Shown here: positions 27,177 through 40,805 of the stretch, one piece after another
How positions within the stretch are numbered: the stretch's first letter is position 1
How the letters are laid out: each line of letters starts with the position of its first letter
Source of the DNA: Osmia lignaria lignaria
Taxonomy: Eukaryota > Arthropoda > Insecta > Hymenoptera > Megachilidae
NCBI RefSeq assembly: GCF_051020975.1
Contig: NW_027478158.1
Location: forward strand, 7,440,001 to 7,504,000
DNA: 64,000 bases
Reading direction: 5' to 3'
Notes under the pieces: generated by a model
Databases searched by the model: none
What the model was told of the DNA's origin: nothing
What the model saw: only the letters and a program-made list of their open reading frames with translations
Translations under genes and position numbers: made by a program

Positions 27177-29540
27177 TCAGATGCGTAGTTCTCGAGATAT
27201 ATCAAGATATTTAAAAGTTCCGAAGCCGCACCAACATAATAGAGATACAGAAACACCGTGGTCCCTCTCTTTGAGATAACTCTGCACAATTGCGAGCTGC
27301 AAATGCCACTTCCAGCTTAGCTGTGCAGAAGAAGAACAACAAGAAGAAGAAGTATCTCGAAATATGTCCGTCAGGCCCCTTCCCTTGAGATAAATCTGCA
27401 AATATCTCGGAAACGAAGCGAGCTATTGCAAAATGTTAAGAGACCTTTTTTGTAGAGAATTGAGTTTCCTACTTTTTATGTTCTATGATATTTTTTGATC
27501 AGATGCGTAGTTCTCGAGATATATCAAGATATTTAAAAGTTAAGAAGCCGCACCAACATAATAGAGATACAGCAACACCGTGACCCCTTTCTTTGAGATA
27601 ACTCTGCACTAATGCGAGCTGCAAATGCCACTTCCAGCTTAGCTGTGCAGAAGAAGAACAACAAGAAGAAGAAATATCACGAAATATGTCCGTTAGGCCC
27701 CTTCCCTTGAGATAAATCTGCAAATATCTCGGAAACGAAGCGAGCTATGGCAAAATGTTAAGAGACCTTTTCTGTAGCGAATTAAGTTTCCTACTTTTTA
27801 TGTTCTATGATATTTTTTGATCAGATGCGTAGTTCTCGAGATATATCAAGATATTTAAAAGTTCCGAAGCCGCACCAACATAATAGAGATACAGAAACAC
27901 CGTGGCCCCTTTCTTTCAGATAACTATGCACTATTGCGAGCTGCAAATGCCACTTCCAGCTTAGCTGTGCAGAAGAAGAACAACAAGAAGAAGAAATATC
28001 TCGAAATATGTCCGTTAGGCCCCTTCCCTTGAGATAAATCTGCAAATATCTCGGAAAAGAAGCGAGCTATGGCAAAATGTTAAGAGACCTTTTTTGTAGA
28101 GAATTAAGTTTCCTACTTTTTATGTTCTATGATATTTTTTGATCAGATGCGTAGTTCTCGAGATATATCAAGATATTTAAAAGTTCCGAAGCCGCACCAA
28201 CATAATAGAGATACAGAAACACCGTGGCCCCTTTCTTTGAGATAACTCTGCACTACTGCGAGCTGCAAGTGCCACTTCCAGCTTAGCTGTGCAGAAGAAG
28301 AACAACAAGAAGAAGAAATATCTCGAAATATGTCCGTCAGGCCCCTTCCCTTGAGATAAATCTGCAAATATCCCGGAAACGAAGCGAGCTATGGCAAAAT
28401 GTTAAGAGACCTTTTTTGTAGAGAATTAAGTTTCCTACTTTTTATGTTCTATGATATTTTTTGATCAGATGCGTAGTTCTCGAGATATATCAAGATATTT
28501 AAAAGTTCCGAAGCCGCACCAACATAATAGAGATACAGAAACACCGTGGCCCCTTTCTTTCACATAACTATGCACTATTGCGAGCTGCAAATGCCACTTC
28601 CAGCTTAGCTGTGCAGAAGAAGAACAACAAGAAGAAGAAATATCACGAAATATGTCCGTTAGGCCCCTTCCCTTGAGATAAATCTGCAAATATCTCGGAA
28701 ACGAAGCGAGCTATGGCAAAATGTTAAGAGACCTTTTTTGTAGAGAATTAAGTTTCCTACTTTTTATCTTCTATGATATTTTCTGATCAGATGCGTAGTT
28801 CTCGAGATATATCAAGATATTTAAAAGTTCCGAAGCCGCACCAACATAATAGAGATACAGAAACACCGTGGCCCCTCTATTTGAGATAACTCTGCACTAT
28901 TGCCAGCTCGAAATGCCACTTCCAGTTTAGCTGTGCAGAAGAAGAACAACAAGAAGAAGAAATATCTCGAAATATGTCCGTTAGGCCCCTTCCCTTGAGA
29001 TAAATCTGCAAATATCTCGGAAACGAAGCGAGCTATGGCAAAATGTTAAGAGACCTCTTTTGTAGAGAATTAAGTTTCCTACTTTTTATGTTCTATGATA
29101 TTTTTTGATCAGATGCGTAGTTCTCGAGATATATCAAGATATTTAAAAGTTCCGAAGCCGCACCAACATAATAGAGATGCAGAAACACCGTGGCCCCTTT
29201 CTTTGAGATAACTCTGCACTATTGCGAGCTGCAAATGCCACTTTCAGCTTAGCTGTGCAGAAGAAGAACAACAAGAAGAAGAAATATCTCGAAATATGTC
29301 CGTCAGGCCCCTTCCCTTGAGATATATCTGCAAATATCTCGGAAACGAAGCGAGCTATGACAAAATGTTAAGAGACCTTTTTTGTAGAGAATTATGTTTC
29401 CTACAATTTATGTTCTATGATATTTTTTGATCAGAAGCGTAGTTTTCGAGATATATCGAGATATTTAAAAGTTCCGAAGCCGCACCAACATAATAGAGAT
29501 ACAGAAACACCGTGGCCCCTTTCTTTGAGATAACTCTGCA
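27177..29540. repeat. Seven-monomer segment D-V-H-K-HV-X-Y, copy 2
   Basis: Second copy of 22669-25030. Its last part (X, Y, then A copy 29431) has a third appearance at 44559, 44881 and 45203, offset 15,772 bp. There X follows V directly, so H, K and HV are absent from that third copy. Confidence 0.85.
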
Positions 29541-30396
29541 CTAGTGCGAGCCGCAAATGCCACTTCCAGCTTAGCTGTGCAGAAGAAGAACAACAAGAAG
29601 AAGAAATATCTCGAAATATGTCCGTCAGGCCCCTTCCCTTGAGATAAATCTGCAAATATCTCGGAAACGAAGCGAGCTATGGCAAAATGTTAAGAGACCT
29701 TTTTTGTAGAGAATTAAGTTTCCTACTTTTTATGTTCTATGATATTTTTTGATCAGATGCGTAGTTCTCGAGATATATCAAGATATTTAAAAGTTCCGAA
29801 GCCGCACCAACATAATAGAGATACAGAAACACCGTGGCCCCTTTCTTTGAGATAACTCTGCACTACTGCGAGCTGCAAGTGCCACTTCCAGCTTAGCTGT
29901 GCAGAAGAAGAACAACAAGAAGAAGAAATATCTCGAAATATGTCCGTCAGGCCCCTTCCCTTGAGATAAATCTGCAAATATCCCGGAAACGAAGCGAGCT
30001 ATGGCAAAATGTTAAGAGACCTTTTTTGTAGAGAATTAAGTTTCCTACTTTTTATGTTCTATGATATTTTTTGATCAGATGCGTAGTTCTCGAGATATAT
30101 CAAGATATTTAAAAGTTCCGAAGCCGCACCAACATAATAGAGATACAGAAACACCGTGGCCCCTTTCTTTGAGATAACTCTGCACTATTGCGAGCTGGAA
30201 ATGCCACTTCCAGTTTAGCTGTGCAGAAGAAGAACAACAAGAAGAAGAAATATCTCGAAATATGTCCGTTAGGCCCCTTCCCTTGAGATAAATCTCCAAA
30301 TATCTCGGAAACGAAGCGAGCTATGGCAAAATGTTAAGAGACGTTTTTTGTAGAGAATTATGTTTCCTACAATTTATGTTGTATGATATTTTTTGA

Positions 30397-31359
30397 TCAG
30401 AAGCGTAGTTTTCGAGATATATCGAGATATTTAAAAGTTCCGAAGCCGCACCAACATAATAGAGATACAGAAACCCCGTGGCCCCTTTCTTTCAGATAAC
30501 TATGCACTATTGCGAGCTGCAAATGCCACTTCCAGCTTAGCTGTGCAGAAGAACAACAAGAAGAAGAAATATCTCGAAATATGTCCGTCAGGCCCCTTCC
30601 CTTGAGATAAATCTGCAAATATCTCGGAAACGAAGCGAGCTATGGCAAAATGTTAAGAGACCTTTTTTGTAGAGAATTAAGTTTCCTACTTTTTATCTTC
30701 TATGATATTTTTTGATCAGATGCGCAGTTCTCGAGATATATCAAGATATTTAAAAGTTCCGAAGCCGCACCAACATAATAGAGATACAGAAACACCGTGG
30801 CCCCTCTCTTTGAGATAACTCTGCACTATTGCGAGCTGGAAATGCCACTTCCAGTTTAGCTGTGCAGAAGAAGAACAACAAGAAGAAGAAATATCTCGAA
30901 ATATGTCCGTTAGGCCCCTTCCCTTGAGATAAATCTGCAAATATCTCGGAAACGAAGCGAGCTATGGCAAAATGTTAAGAGACCTTTTCTGTAGAGAATT
31001 AAGTTTCCTACTTTTTATGTTCTATGATATTTTTTGCTCAGATGCGTAGTTCTCGAGATATATCAAGATATTTAAAAGTTCCGAAGCCGCACCAACATAA
31101 TAGAGATACAGAAACACCGTGGCCCCTTTCTTTGAGATAACTCTGCACTATTGCGAGCTGTAAATGCCACTTCCAGCTTAGCTGTGCAGAAGAAGAACAT
31201 CAAGAAGAAGAAATATCTCGAAATATGTCCGTCAGGCCCCTTCCCTTGAGATATATCTGCAAATATCTGGGAAACGAAGCGAGCTATGGCAAAATGTTGA
31301 GAGACCTTTTTTGTAGAGAATTATGTTTCCTACAATTTATGTTCTATGATATTTTTTGA
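30397..31359. repeat. Three-monomer segment starting with a 319-bp copy, copy 1
   Basis: Copies 30397 (319 bp, gaaaccccgtgg), 30716 (gatgcgcagttc) and 31038 (atctgggaaacg) match 33292, 33611 and 33933 at offset 2,895 bp. Between the two stretches the monomer order differs, so this is a copied segment rather than a running higher-order repeat. Confidence 0.8.
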
Positions 31360-31681
31360 TCAGATGCGTAGTTCTCGAGATATATCAAGATATTTAAAAG
31401 TTCCGAAGCCGCACCAACATAATAGAGATACAGAAACACCGTGGCCCCTTTCTTTGAGATAACTCTGCACTATTGCGAGCTGCAAATGCCACTTCCAGCT
31501 TAGCTGTGCAGAAGAAGAACATCAAGAAGAAGAAATATCTCGATTAATGTCCGTCAGGCCCCTTCCCTTGAGATAAATCTGCAAATATCTCGGAAACGAA
31601 GAGGGCTATGGCAAAATGTTAAGAGACCTTTTTTGTAGAGAATTAAGTTTCCTACTTTTTATGTTCTATGATATTTTTTGA

Positions 31682-32647
31682 TCAGATGCGTAGTTCTCGA
31701 GTTATATCAAGATATTTAAAAGTTCCGAAGCCGCACCAACATAATAGAGATACAGAAACACCGTGGCTCCTTTCTTTGAGATAACTCTGCACTATTGCGA
31801 GCTTGAAATGCCACTTCCAGTTTAGCTGTGCAGAAGAAGAACAACAAGAAGAAGAAATATCTCGAAATATGTCCGTTAGGCCCCTTCCCTTGAGATAAAT
31901 CTGCAAATATCTCGGAAACGAAGCGAGCTATGGCAAAATGTTAAGAGACCTTTTTTGTAGAGAATTAAGTTTCCTACTTTTTATGTTCTATGATATTTTT
32001 TGATCAGATGCGTAGTTCTCGAGATATATCAAGATATTTAAAAGTTCCGAAGCCGCACCAACATAATAGAGATACAGAAACACCGTGGCCCCTTTCTTTG
32101 AGATAACTCTGCACTATTGCGAGCTGGAAATGCCACTTCCAGTTTAGCTGTGCAGAAGAAGAACAACAAGAAGAAGAAATATCTCGAAATATGTCCGTTA
32201 GGCCCCTTCCCTTGAGATAAATCTCCAAATATCTCGGAAACGAAGCGAGCTATGGCAAAATGTTAAGAGACCTTTTTTGTAGAGAATTAAGTTTCCTACT
32301 TTTTATGTTGTATGATATTTTTTGATCAGATGCGCAGTTCTCGAGATATATCAAGATATTTAAAAGTTCCGAAGCCGCACCAACATAATAGAGATACAGA
32401 AACACCGTGGCCCCTTTCTTTGAGATAACTCTGCACTATTGCGAGCTGTAAATGCCACTTCCAGCTTAGCTGTGCAGAAGAAGAACAACAAGAAGAAGAA
32501 ATATCTCGAAATATGTCCGTCAGGCCCCTGCCCTTGAGATATATCTGCAAATATCTCGGAAACGAAGCGAGCTATGGCAAAATGTTGAGAGACCTTTTTT
32601 GTAGAGAATTATGTTTCCTACAATTCATGTTCTATGATATTTTTTGA
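31682..32647. repeat. Three-monomer segment, copy 2
   Basis: Counterpart of 25245-26210. It carries cgagttatatc in its first copy, which removes the usual gagatatatc core, and gatgcgcagttc in its third. Confidence 0.7.
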
Positions 32648-33291
32648 TCAGAAGCGTAGTTTTCGAGATATATCGAGATATTTAAAAGTTCCGAAGCCGC
32701 ACCAACATAATAGAGATACAGAAACACCGTGGCCCCTTTCTTTGAGATAACTCTGCACTATTGCGAGCTGCAAATGCCACTTCCAGCTTAGCTGTGCAGA
32801 GGAAGAACAACAAGAAAATGAAGTATCTCGAAATATGTCCGTCAGGCCCGTTCCTTTGAGCTGAATCTGCAAATATCTCGGAAACGAAGCGAGCTATGGC
32901 AAAATGTTAAGAGACGTTTTTTGTAGAGAATTATGTTTCCTACTTTTTATGTTCTATAATATTTTTTGATCAGATGCGTAGTTCTCGAGATATATCAAGA
33001 TATTTAAAAGTTCCGAAGCCGCACCAACATAATAGAGATACAGAAACACCGTGGCCCCTTTCTTTGAGATAACTCTGCACTATTGCGAGCTGTAAATGCC
33101 ACTTCCAGCTTAGCTGTGCAGAAGAAGAACAACAAGAAGAAGAAATATCTGGAAATATGTCCGTCAGGCCCCTTCCCTTGAGATATATCTGCAAATATCT
33201 CGGAAACGAAGCGAGCTATGACAAAATGTTAAGAGACCTTTTTTGTAGAGAATTATGTTTCCTACAATTCATGTTGTATGATATTTTTTGA

Positions 33292-34254
33292 TCAGAAGCG
33301 TAGTTTTCGAGATATATCGAGATATTTAAAAGTTCCGAAGCCGCACCAACATAATAGAGATACAGAAACCCCGTGGCCCCTTTCTTTCAGATAACTATGC
33401 ACTATTGCGAGCTGCAAATGCCACTTCCAGCTTAGCTGTGCAGAAGAACAACAAGAAGAAGAAATATCTCGAAATATGTCCGTCAGGCCCCTTCCCTTGA
33501 GATAAATCTGCAAATATCTCGGAAACCAAGCGAGCTATGGCAAAATGTTAAGAGACCTTTTTTGTAGAGAATTAAGTTTCCTACTTTTTATCTTCTATGA
33601 TATTTTTTGATCAGATGCGCAGTTCTCGAGATATATCAAGATATTTAAAAGTTCCGAACCCGCACCAACATAATAGAGATACAGAAACACCGTGGCCCCT
33701 CTCTTTGAGATAACTCTGCACTATTGCGAGCTGGAAATGCCACTTCCAGTTTAGCTGTGCAGAAGAAGAACAACAAGAAGAAGAAATATCTCGAAATATG
33801 TCCGTTAGGCCCCTTCCCTTGAGATAAATCTGCAAATATCTCGGAAACGAATCGAGCTATGGCAAAATGTTAAGAGACCTTTTTTGTAGAGAATTAAGTT
33901 TCCTACTTTTTATGTTCTATGATATTTTTTGATCAGATGCGTAGTTCTCGAGATATATCAAGATATTTAAAAGTTCCGAAGCCGCACCAACATAATAGAG
34001 ATACAGAAACACCGTGGCCCCTTTCTTTGAGATAACTCTGCACTATTGCGAGCTGTAAATGCCACTTCCAGCTTAGCTGTGCAGAAGAAGAACAACAAGA
34101 AGAAGAAATATCTCGAAATATGTCCGTCAGGCCCCTTCCCTTGAGATATATCTGCAAATATCTGGGAAACGAAGCGAGCTATGGCAAAATGTTAAGAGAC
34201 CTTTTTTGTAGAGAATTATGTTTCCTACAATTTATGTTCTATGATATTTTTTGA
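33292..34254. repeat. Three-monomer segment starting with a 319-bp copy, copy 2
   Basis: Counterpart of 30397-31359, with the same 3-bp deletion in the GAA tract (cagaagaacaacaag), gaaaccccgtgg and gatgcgcagttc. Its third member lacks the aacatcaag change of 31038. Confidence 0.8.
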
Positions 34255-34898
34255 TCAGATGCGTAGTTCTCGAGATATATCAAGATATTTAAAAGTTCCG
34301 AAGCCGCACCAACATAATAGAGATACAGAAACACCGTGGCCCCTTTCTTTGAGATAACTCTGCGCTATTGCGAGCTGGAAATGCCACTTCCAGTTTAGCT
34401 GTGCAGAAGAAGAACAACAAGAAGAGGAAATATCTCGAAATATGTCCGTCAGGCCCCTTCCCTTGAGATATATCTGCAAATATCTCGGAAACGAAACGAG
34501 CTATGGCAAAATGTTAAGAGACCTTTTTTGTAGAGAATTATGTTTCTTACAATTTATGTTCTATGATATTTTTTGATCAGAAGCGTAGTTTTCGAGATAT
34601 ATCGAGATATTTAAAAGATCCGAAGCCGCACCAACATAATAGAGATACAGAAACACCGTGGCCCCTTTCTTTGAGATAACTCTGCACTAGTGCGAGCCGC
34701 AAATGCCGCTTCAAGCTTAGCTGTGCAGAAGAAGAACAACAAGAAGAAGAAATATCTCGAAATATGTCCCTCAGGGCCCTTCCCTCGAGATAAATCTGCA
34801 AATATCTCGGAAACGAAGCGAGCTATGGCAAAATGTTAAGGGACCTCTTTTATAGAGAATTAAGTTTCCTACTTTTTATGTTCTATGATATTTTTCGA
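34255..34898. repeat. Displaced two-monomer unit of block-1 type
   Basis: Copy 34255 has tgcgctattg, gaagaggaaatatc and cgaaacgag. Copy 34577 is type A with aagatccgaag, a cgctt change and ccctcgagataaatc. The same pair of neighbours occurs at 775 plus 1097 and 3673 plus 3995, over 30 kb away. Copy 34577 also has private changes (cgcttcaagc, ccctcagggcc). Confidence 0.75.
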
Positions 34899-35864
34899 TC
34901 AGATGCGTAGTTCTCGAGATATATCAAGATATTTAAAAGTTCCGAAGCCGCACCAACATAATAGAGATACAGAAACACCGTGGCCCCTTTCTTTGAGATA
35001 ACTCTGCACTATTGCGCGCTGCAAATGCCACTTCCAGCTTAGCTGTGCAGAAGAAGAACAACAAGAAGAAGAAATATCTCGAAATATGTCCGTCAGGCCC
35101 CTTCCCTTGAGATAAATCTGCAAATATATCGGAACCGAAGCGAGCTATGGCAAAATGTTAAGAGACCTTATTTGTAGAGAATTAAGTTTCCTACTTTTTA
35201 TGTTCTATGATATTTTTTGATCAGATGCGTAGTTCTCGAGATATATCAAGATATTTAAAAGTTCCGAAGCCGCACCAACATAATAGAGATACAGAAACAC
35301 CGTGGCCCCTTTCTTTGAGATAACTCTGCACTATTGCGCGCTGCAAATGCCACTTCCAGCTTAGCTGTGCAGAAGAAGAACAACAAGAAGAAGAAATATC
35401 TCGAAATATGTCCGTCAGGCCCCTTCCCTTGAGATAAATCTGCAAATATCTCGGAACCGAAGCGAGCTATGGCAAAATGTTAAGAGACCTTATTTGTAGA
35501 GAATTAAGTTTCCTACTTTTTATGTTCTATGATATTTTTTGATCAGATGCGTAGTTCTCGAGATATATCAAGATATTTAAAAGTTCCGAAGCCGCACCAA
35601 CATAATAGAGATACAGAAACACCGTGGCCCCTTTCTTTGAGATAACTCTGCACTATTGCGCGCTGCAAATGCCACTTCCAGCTTAGCTGTGCAGAAGAAG
35701 AACAACAAGAAGAAGAAATATCTCGAAATATGTCCGTCAGGCCCCTTCCCTTGAGATAAATCTGCAAATATCTCGGGAACGAAGCGAGCTATGGCAAAAT
35801 GTTAAGAGACCTTTTTTGTAGAGAATTAAGTTTCCTACTTTTTATGTTCTATGATATTTTTTGA

Positions 35865-37152
35865 TCAGATGCGTAGTTCTCGAGATATATCCAGATATTT
35901 AAAAGTTCCGAAGCGGCACCAACATAATAGAGATACTGAAACACCGTGGCCCCTTTCTTTGAGATAACTCTGCACTATTGCGACCTGCAAATGCCACTTC
36001 CAGCTTAGCTGTGCAGAAGAAGAACAACAAGAAGAAGAAATATCACGAAATATGTCCGTTAGGCCCCTTCCCTTGAGATAAATCTGCAAATATCTCGGAA
36101 ACGAAGCGAGCTATGGCAAAATGTTAAGAGACCTTTTTTGTAGCGAATTAAGTTTCCTACTTTTTATGTTCTATGATATTTTTTGATCAGATGCGTAGTT
36201 CTCGAGATATATCAAGATATTTAAAAGTTCCGAAGCCGCACCAACATAATAGAGATACAGAAACACCGTGGCCCCTTTCTTTCACATAACTATGCACTAT
36301 TGCGAGCTGCAAATGCCACTTCCAGCTTAGCTGTGCAGAAGAAGAACAACAAGAAGAAGAAATATCTCGAAATATGTCCGTCAGGCCCCTTCCCTTGAGA
36401 TAAATCTGCAAATATCTCGGAAACGAAGCGAGCTATGGCAAAATGTTAAGAGACCTTTTTTGTAAAGTATTAAGTTTCCTACTTTTTATCTTCTATGATA
36501 TTTTCTGATCAGATGCGTAGTTCTCGAGATATATCAAGATATTTAAAAGTTCCGAAGCCGCACCAACATAATAGAGATACAGAAACACCGTGGCCCCTCT
36601 CTTTGAGATAACTCTGCACAATTGCGAGCTGCAAATGCCACTTCCAGCTTAGCTGTGCAGAAGAAGAACAACAAGAAGAAGAAGTATCTCGAAATATGTC
36701 CGTCAGGCCCCTTCCCTTGAGATAAATCTGCAAATATCTCGGAAACGAAGCGAGCTATTGCAAAATGTTAAGAGACCTTTTTTGTAGAGAATTGAGTTTC
36801 CTACTTTTTATGTTCTATAATATTTTTTGATCAGATGCGTAGTTCTCGAGATATATCAAGATATTTAAAAGTTAAGAAGCCGCACCAACATAATAGAGAT
36901 ACAGCAACACCGTGACCCCTTTCTTTGAGATAACTCTGCACTAATGCGAGCTGCAAATGCCACTTCCAGCTTAGCTGTGCAGAAGAAGAACAACAAGAAG
37001 AAGAAATATCACGAAATATGTCCGTTAGGCCCCTTCCCTTGAGATAAATCTGCAAATATCTCGGAAACGAAGCGAGCTATGGCAAAATGTTAAGAGACCT
37101 TATTTGTAGAGAATTAAGTTTCCTACTTTTTATGTTCTATGATATTTTTTGA
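35865..37152. repeat. Four-monomer higher-order unit Q-HV-D-V, copy 1
   Basis: Copies 35865, 36187, 36509 and 36831 are repeated immediately by 37153, 37475, 37797 and 38119, offset 1,288 bp. Both Q members carry atactgaaac and tatccagatat with gcggcacc, and both V members have a ttctataatatt spacer before them. The visible difference is ctcaagatat in 37797. Confidence 0.9.
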
Positions 37153-38440
37153 TCAGATGCGTAGTTCTCGAGATATATCCAGATATTTAAAAGTTCCGAA
37201 GCGGCACCAACATAATAGAGATACTGAAACACCGTGGCCCCTTTCTTTGAGATAACTCTGCACTATTGCGACCTGCAAATGCCACTTCCAGCTTAGCTGT
37301 GCAGAAGAAGAACAACAAGAAGAAGAAATATCACGAAATATGTCCGTTAGGCCCCTTCCCTTGAGATAAATCTGCAAATATCTCGGAAACGAAGCGAGCT
37401 ATGGCAAAATGTTAAGAGACCTTTTTTGTAGCGAATTAAGTTTCCTACTTTTTATGTTCTATGATATTTTTTGATCAGATGCGTAGTTCTCGAGATATAT
37501 CAAGATATTTAAAAGTTCCGAAGCCGCACCAACATAATAGAGATACAGAAACACCGTGGCCCCTTTCTTTCACATAACTATGCACTATTGCGAGCTGCAA
37601 ATGCCACTTCCAGCTTAGCTGTGCAGAAGAAGAACAACAAGAAGAAGAAATATCTCGAAATATGTCCGTCAGGCCCCTTCCCTTGAGATAAATCTGCAAA
37701 TATCTCGGAAACGAAGCGAGCTATGGCAAAATGTTAAGAGACCTTTTTTGTAAAGTATTAAGTTTCCTACTTTTTATCTTCTATGATATTTTCTGATCAG
37801 ATGCGTAGTTCTCAAGATATATCAAGATATTTAAAAGTTCCGAAGCCGCACCAACATAATAGAGATACAGAAACACCGTGGCCCCTCTCTTTGAGATAAC
37901 TCTGCACAATTGCGAGCTGCAAATGCCACTTCCAGCTTAGCTGTGCAGAAGAAGAACAACAAGAAGAAGAAGTATCTCGAAATATGTCCGTCAGGCCCCT
38001 TCCCTTGAGATAAATCTGCAAATATCTCGGAAACGAAGCGAGCTATTGCAAAATGTTAAGAGACCTTTTTTGTAGAGAATTGAGTTTCCTACTTTTTATG
38101 TTCTATAATATTTTTTGATCAGATGCGTAGTTCTCGAGATATATCAAGATATTTAAAAGTTAAGAAGCCGCACCAACATAATAGAGATACAGCAACACCG
38201 TGACCCCTTTCTTTGAGATAACTCTGCACTAATGCGAGCTGCAAATGCCACTTCCAGCTTAGCTGTGCAGAAGAAGAACAACAAGAAGAAGAAATATCAC
38301 GAAATATGTCCGTTAGGCCCCTTCCCTTGAGATAAATCTGCAAATATCTCGGAAACGAAGCGAGCTATGGCAAAATGTTAAGAGACCTTATTTGTAGAGA
38401 ATTAAGTTTCCTACTTTTTATGTTCTATGATATTTTTTGA
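37153..38440. repeat. Four-monomer higher-order unit Q-HV-D-V, copy 2
   Basis: Immediate tandem copy of 35865-37152. Its V member is followed by two R copies instead of Q. The tails of 36831, 38119 and 41017 (ccttatttgtagag) match those of R copies rather than those of the V copies at 39407 and 42305 (tagcgaatt), so these V monomers are probably V/R hybrids. Confidence 0.9.
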
Positions 38441-40805
38441 TCAGATGCGTAGTTCTCGAGATATATCAAGATATTTAAAAGTTCCGAAGCCGCACCAACA
38501 TAATAGAGATACAGAAACACCGTGGCCCCTTTCTTTGAGATAACTCTGCACTATTGCGCGCTGCAAATGCCACTTCCAGCTTAGCTGTGCAGAAGAAGAA
38601 CAACAAGAAGAAGAAATATCTCGAAATATGTCCGTCAGGCCCCTTCCCTTGAGATAAATCTGCAAATATCTCGGAACCGAAGCGAGCTATGGCAAAATGT
38701 TAAGAGACCTTATTTGTAGAGAATTAAGTTTCCTACTTTTTATGTTCTATGATATTTTTTGATCAGATGCGTAGTTCTCGAGATATATCAAGATATTTAA
38801 AAGTTCCGAAGCCGCACCAACATAATAGAGATACAGAAACACCGTGGCCCCTTTCTTTGAGATAACTCTGCACTATTGCGCGCTGCAAATGCCACTTCCA
38901 GCTTAGCTGTGCAGAAGAAGAACAACAAGAAGAAGAAATATCTCGAAATATGTCCGTCAGGCCCCTTCCCTTGAGATAAATCTGCAAATATCTCGGGAAC
39001 GAAGCGAGCTATGGCAAAATGTTAAGAGACCTTTTTTGTAGAGAATTAAGTTTCCTACTTTTTATGTTCTATGATATTTTTTGATCAGATGCGTAGTTCT
39101 CGAGATATATCAAGATATTTAAAAGTTCCGAAGCCGCACCAACATAATAGAGATACAGAAACACCGTGGCCCCTCTCTTTGAGATAACTCTGCACAATTG
39201 CGAGCTGCAAATGCCACTTCCAGCTTAGCTGTGCAGAAGAAGAACAACAAGAAGAAGAAGTATCTCGAAATATGTCCGTCAGGCCCCTTCCCTTGAGATA
39301 AATCTGCAAATATCTCGGAAACGAAGCGAGCTATTGCAAAATGTTAAGAGACCTTTTTTGTAGAGAATTGAGTTTCCTACTTTTTATGTTCTATAATATT
39401 TTTTGATCAGATGCGTAGTTCTCGAGATATATCAAGATATTTAAAAGTTAAGAAGCCGCACCAACATAATAGAGATACAGCAACACCGTGACCCCTTTCT
39501 TTGAGATAACTCTGCACTAATGCGAGCTGCAAATGCCACTTCCAGCTTAGCTGTGCAGAAGAAGAACAACAAGAAGAAGAAATATCACGAAATATGTCCG
39601 TTAGGCCCCTTCCCTTGAGATAAATCTGCAAATATCTCGGAAACGAAGCGAGCTATGGCAAAATGTTAAGAGACCTTTTTTGTAGCGAATTAAGTTTCCT
39701 ACTTTTTATGTTCTATGATATTTTTTGATCAGATGCGTAGTTCTCGAGATATATCAAGATATTTAAAAGTTCCGAAGCCGCACCAACATAATAGAGATAC
39801 AGAAACACCGTGGCCCCTTTCTTTCAGATAACTATGCACTATTGCGAGCTGCAAATGCCACTTCCAGCTTAGCTGTGCAGAAGAAGAACAACAAGAAGAA
39901 GAAATATCTCGAAATATGTCCGTTAGGCCCCTTCCCTTGAGATAAATCTGCAAATATCTCGGAAACGAAGCGAGCTATGGCAAAATGTTAAGAGACCTTT
40001 TTTGTAGAGAATTAAGTTTCCTACTTTTTATGTTCTATGATATTTTTTGATCAGATGCGTAGTTCTCGAGATATATCAAGATATTTAAAAGTTCCGAAGC
40101 CGCACCAACATAATAGAGATACAGAAACACCGTGGCCCCTTTCTTTGAGATAACTCTGCACTACTGCGAGCTGCAAGTGCCACTTCCAGCTTAGCTGTGC
40201 AGAAGAAGAACAACAAGAAGAAGAAATATCTCGAAATATGTCCGTCAGGCCCCTTCCCTTGAGATAAATCTGCAAATATCCCGGAAACGAAGCGAGCTAT
40301 GGCAAAATGTTAAGAGACCTTTTTTGTAGAGAATTAAGTTTCCTACTTTTTATGTTCTATGATATTTTTTGATCAGATGCGTAGTTCTCGAGATATATCC
40401 AGATATTTAAAAGTTCCGAAGCGGCACCAACATAATAGAGATACAGAAACACCGTGGCCCCTTTCTTTGAGATAACTCTGCACTATTGCGACCTGCAAAT
40501 GCCACTTCCAGCTTAGCTGTGCAGAAGAAGAACAACAAGAAGAAGAAATATCACGAAATATGTCCGTTAGGCCCCTTCCCTTGAGATAAATCTGCAAATA
40601 TCTCGGAAACGAAGCGAGCTATGGCAAAATGTTAAGAGACCTTTTTTGTAGCGAATTAAGTTTCCTACTTTTTATGTTCTATGATATTTTTTGATCAGAT
40701 GCGTAGTTCTCGAGATATATCAAGATATTTAAAAGTTCCGAAGCCGCACCAACATAATAGAGATACAGAAACACCGTGGCCCCTTTCTTTCACATAACTA
40801 TGCAC
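37908..40805. repeat. Nine-monomer higher-order unit (2,898 bp), copy 1
   Basis: From the right half of D copy 37797 to the left half of chimera 40695: D-right, V, R, R, D, V, H, K, Q, HV-left. The same sequence follows directly at offset 2,898 (9 x 322). In the stretches compared by eye (38119 against 41017, 39085-39407 against 41983-42305, 40373 against 43271) I saw no differences. Limits are set by the chimeric junction at 40801-40805. Confidence 0.85.

Larger units (their letters stand above)
22025..34898. repeat. Block 4a: second-family sector with several copied segments
   Basis: About 40 copies. Variants: Q (ttgcgacctgc), HV (ctttcacataactatgc), D (gcacaattg with gaagtatctcg), V (gttaagaagccgc, cagcaacacc), H (ctttcagataactatgc), K (ctactgcgag, gcaagtgcc), X (ctctatttgag, gccagctcg) and Y (gatgcagaaac, cactttcagc). 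Order: 22025Q, 22347HV, 22669D, 22991V, 23313H, 23635K, 23957HV, 24279X, 24601Y, 24923A. Seven of these return from 27177. Later come 29753K, 30397 and 33292 (319-mers), and 34255 plus 34577, a pair resembling 775 plus 1097. One p-marked copy (32970) is out of place here. Confidence 0.75.
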
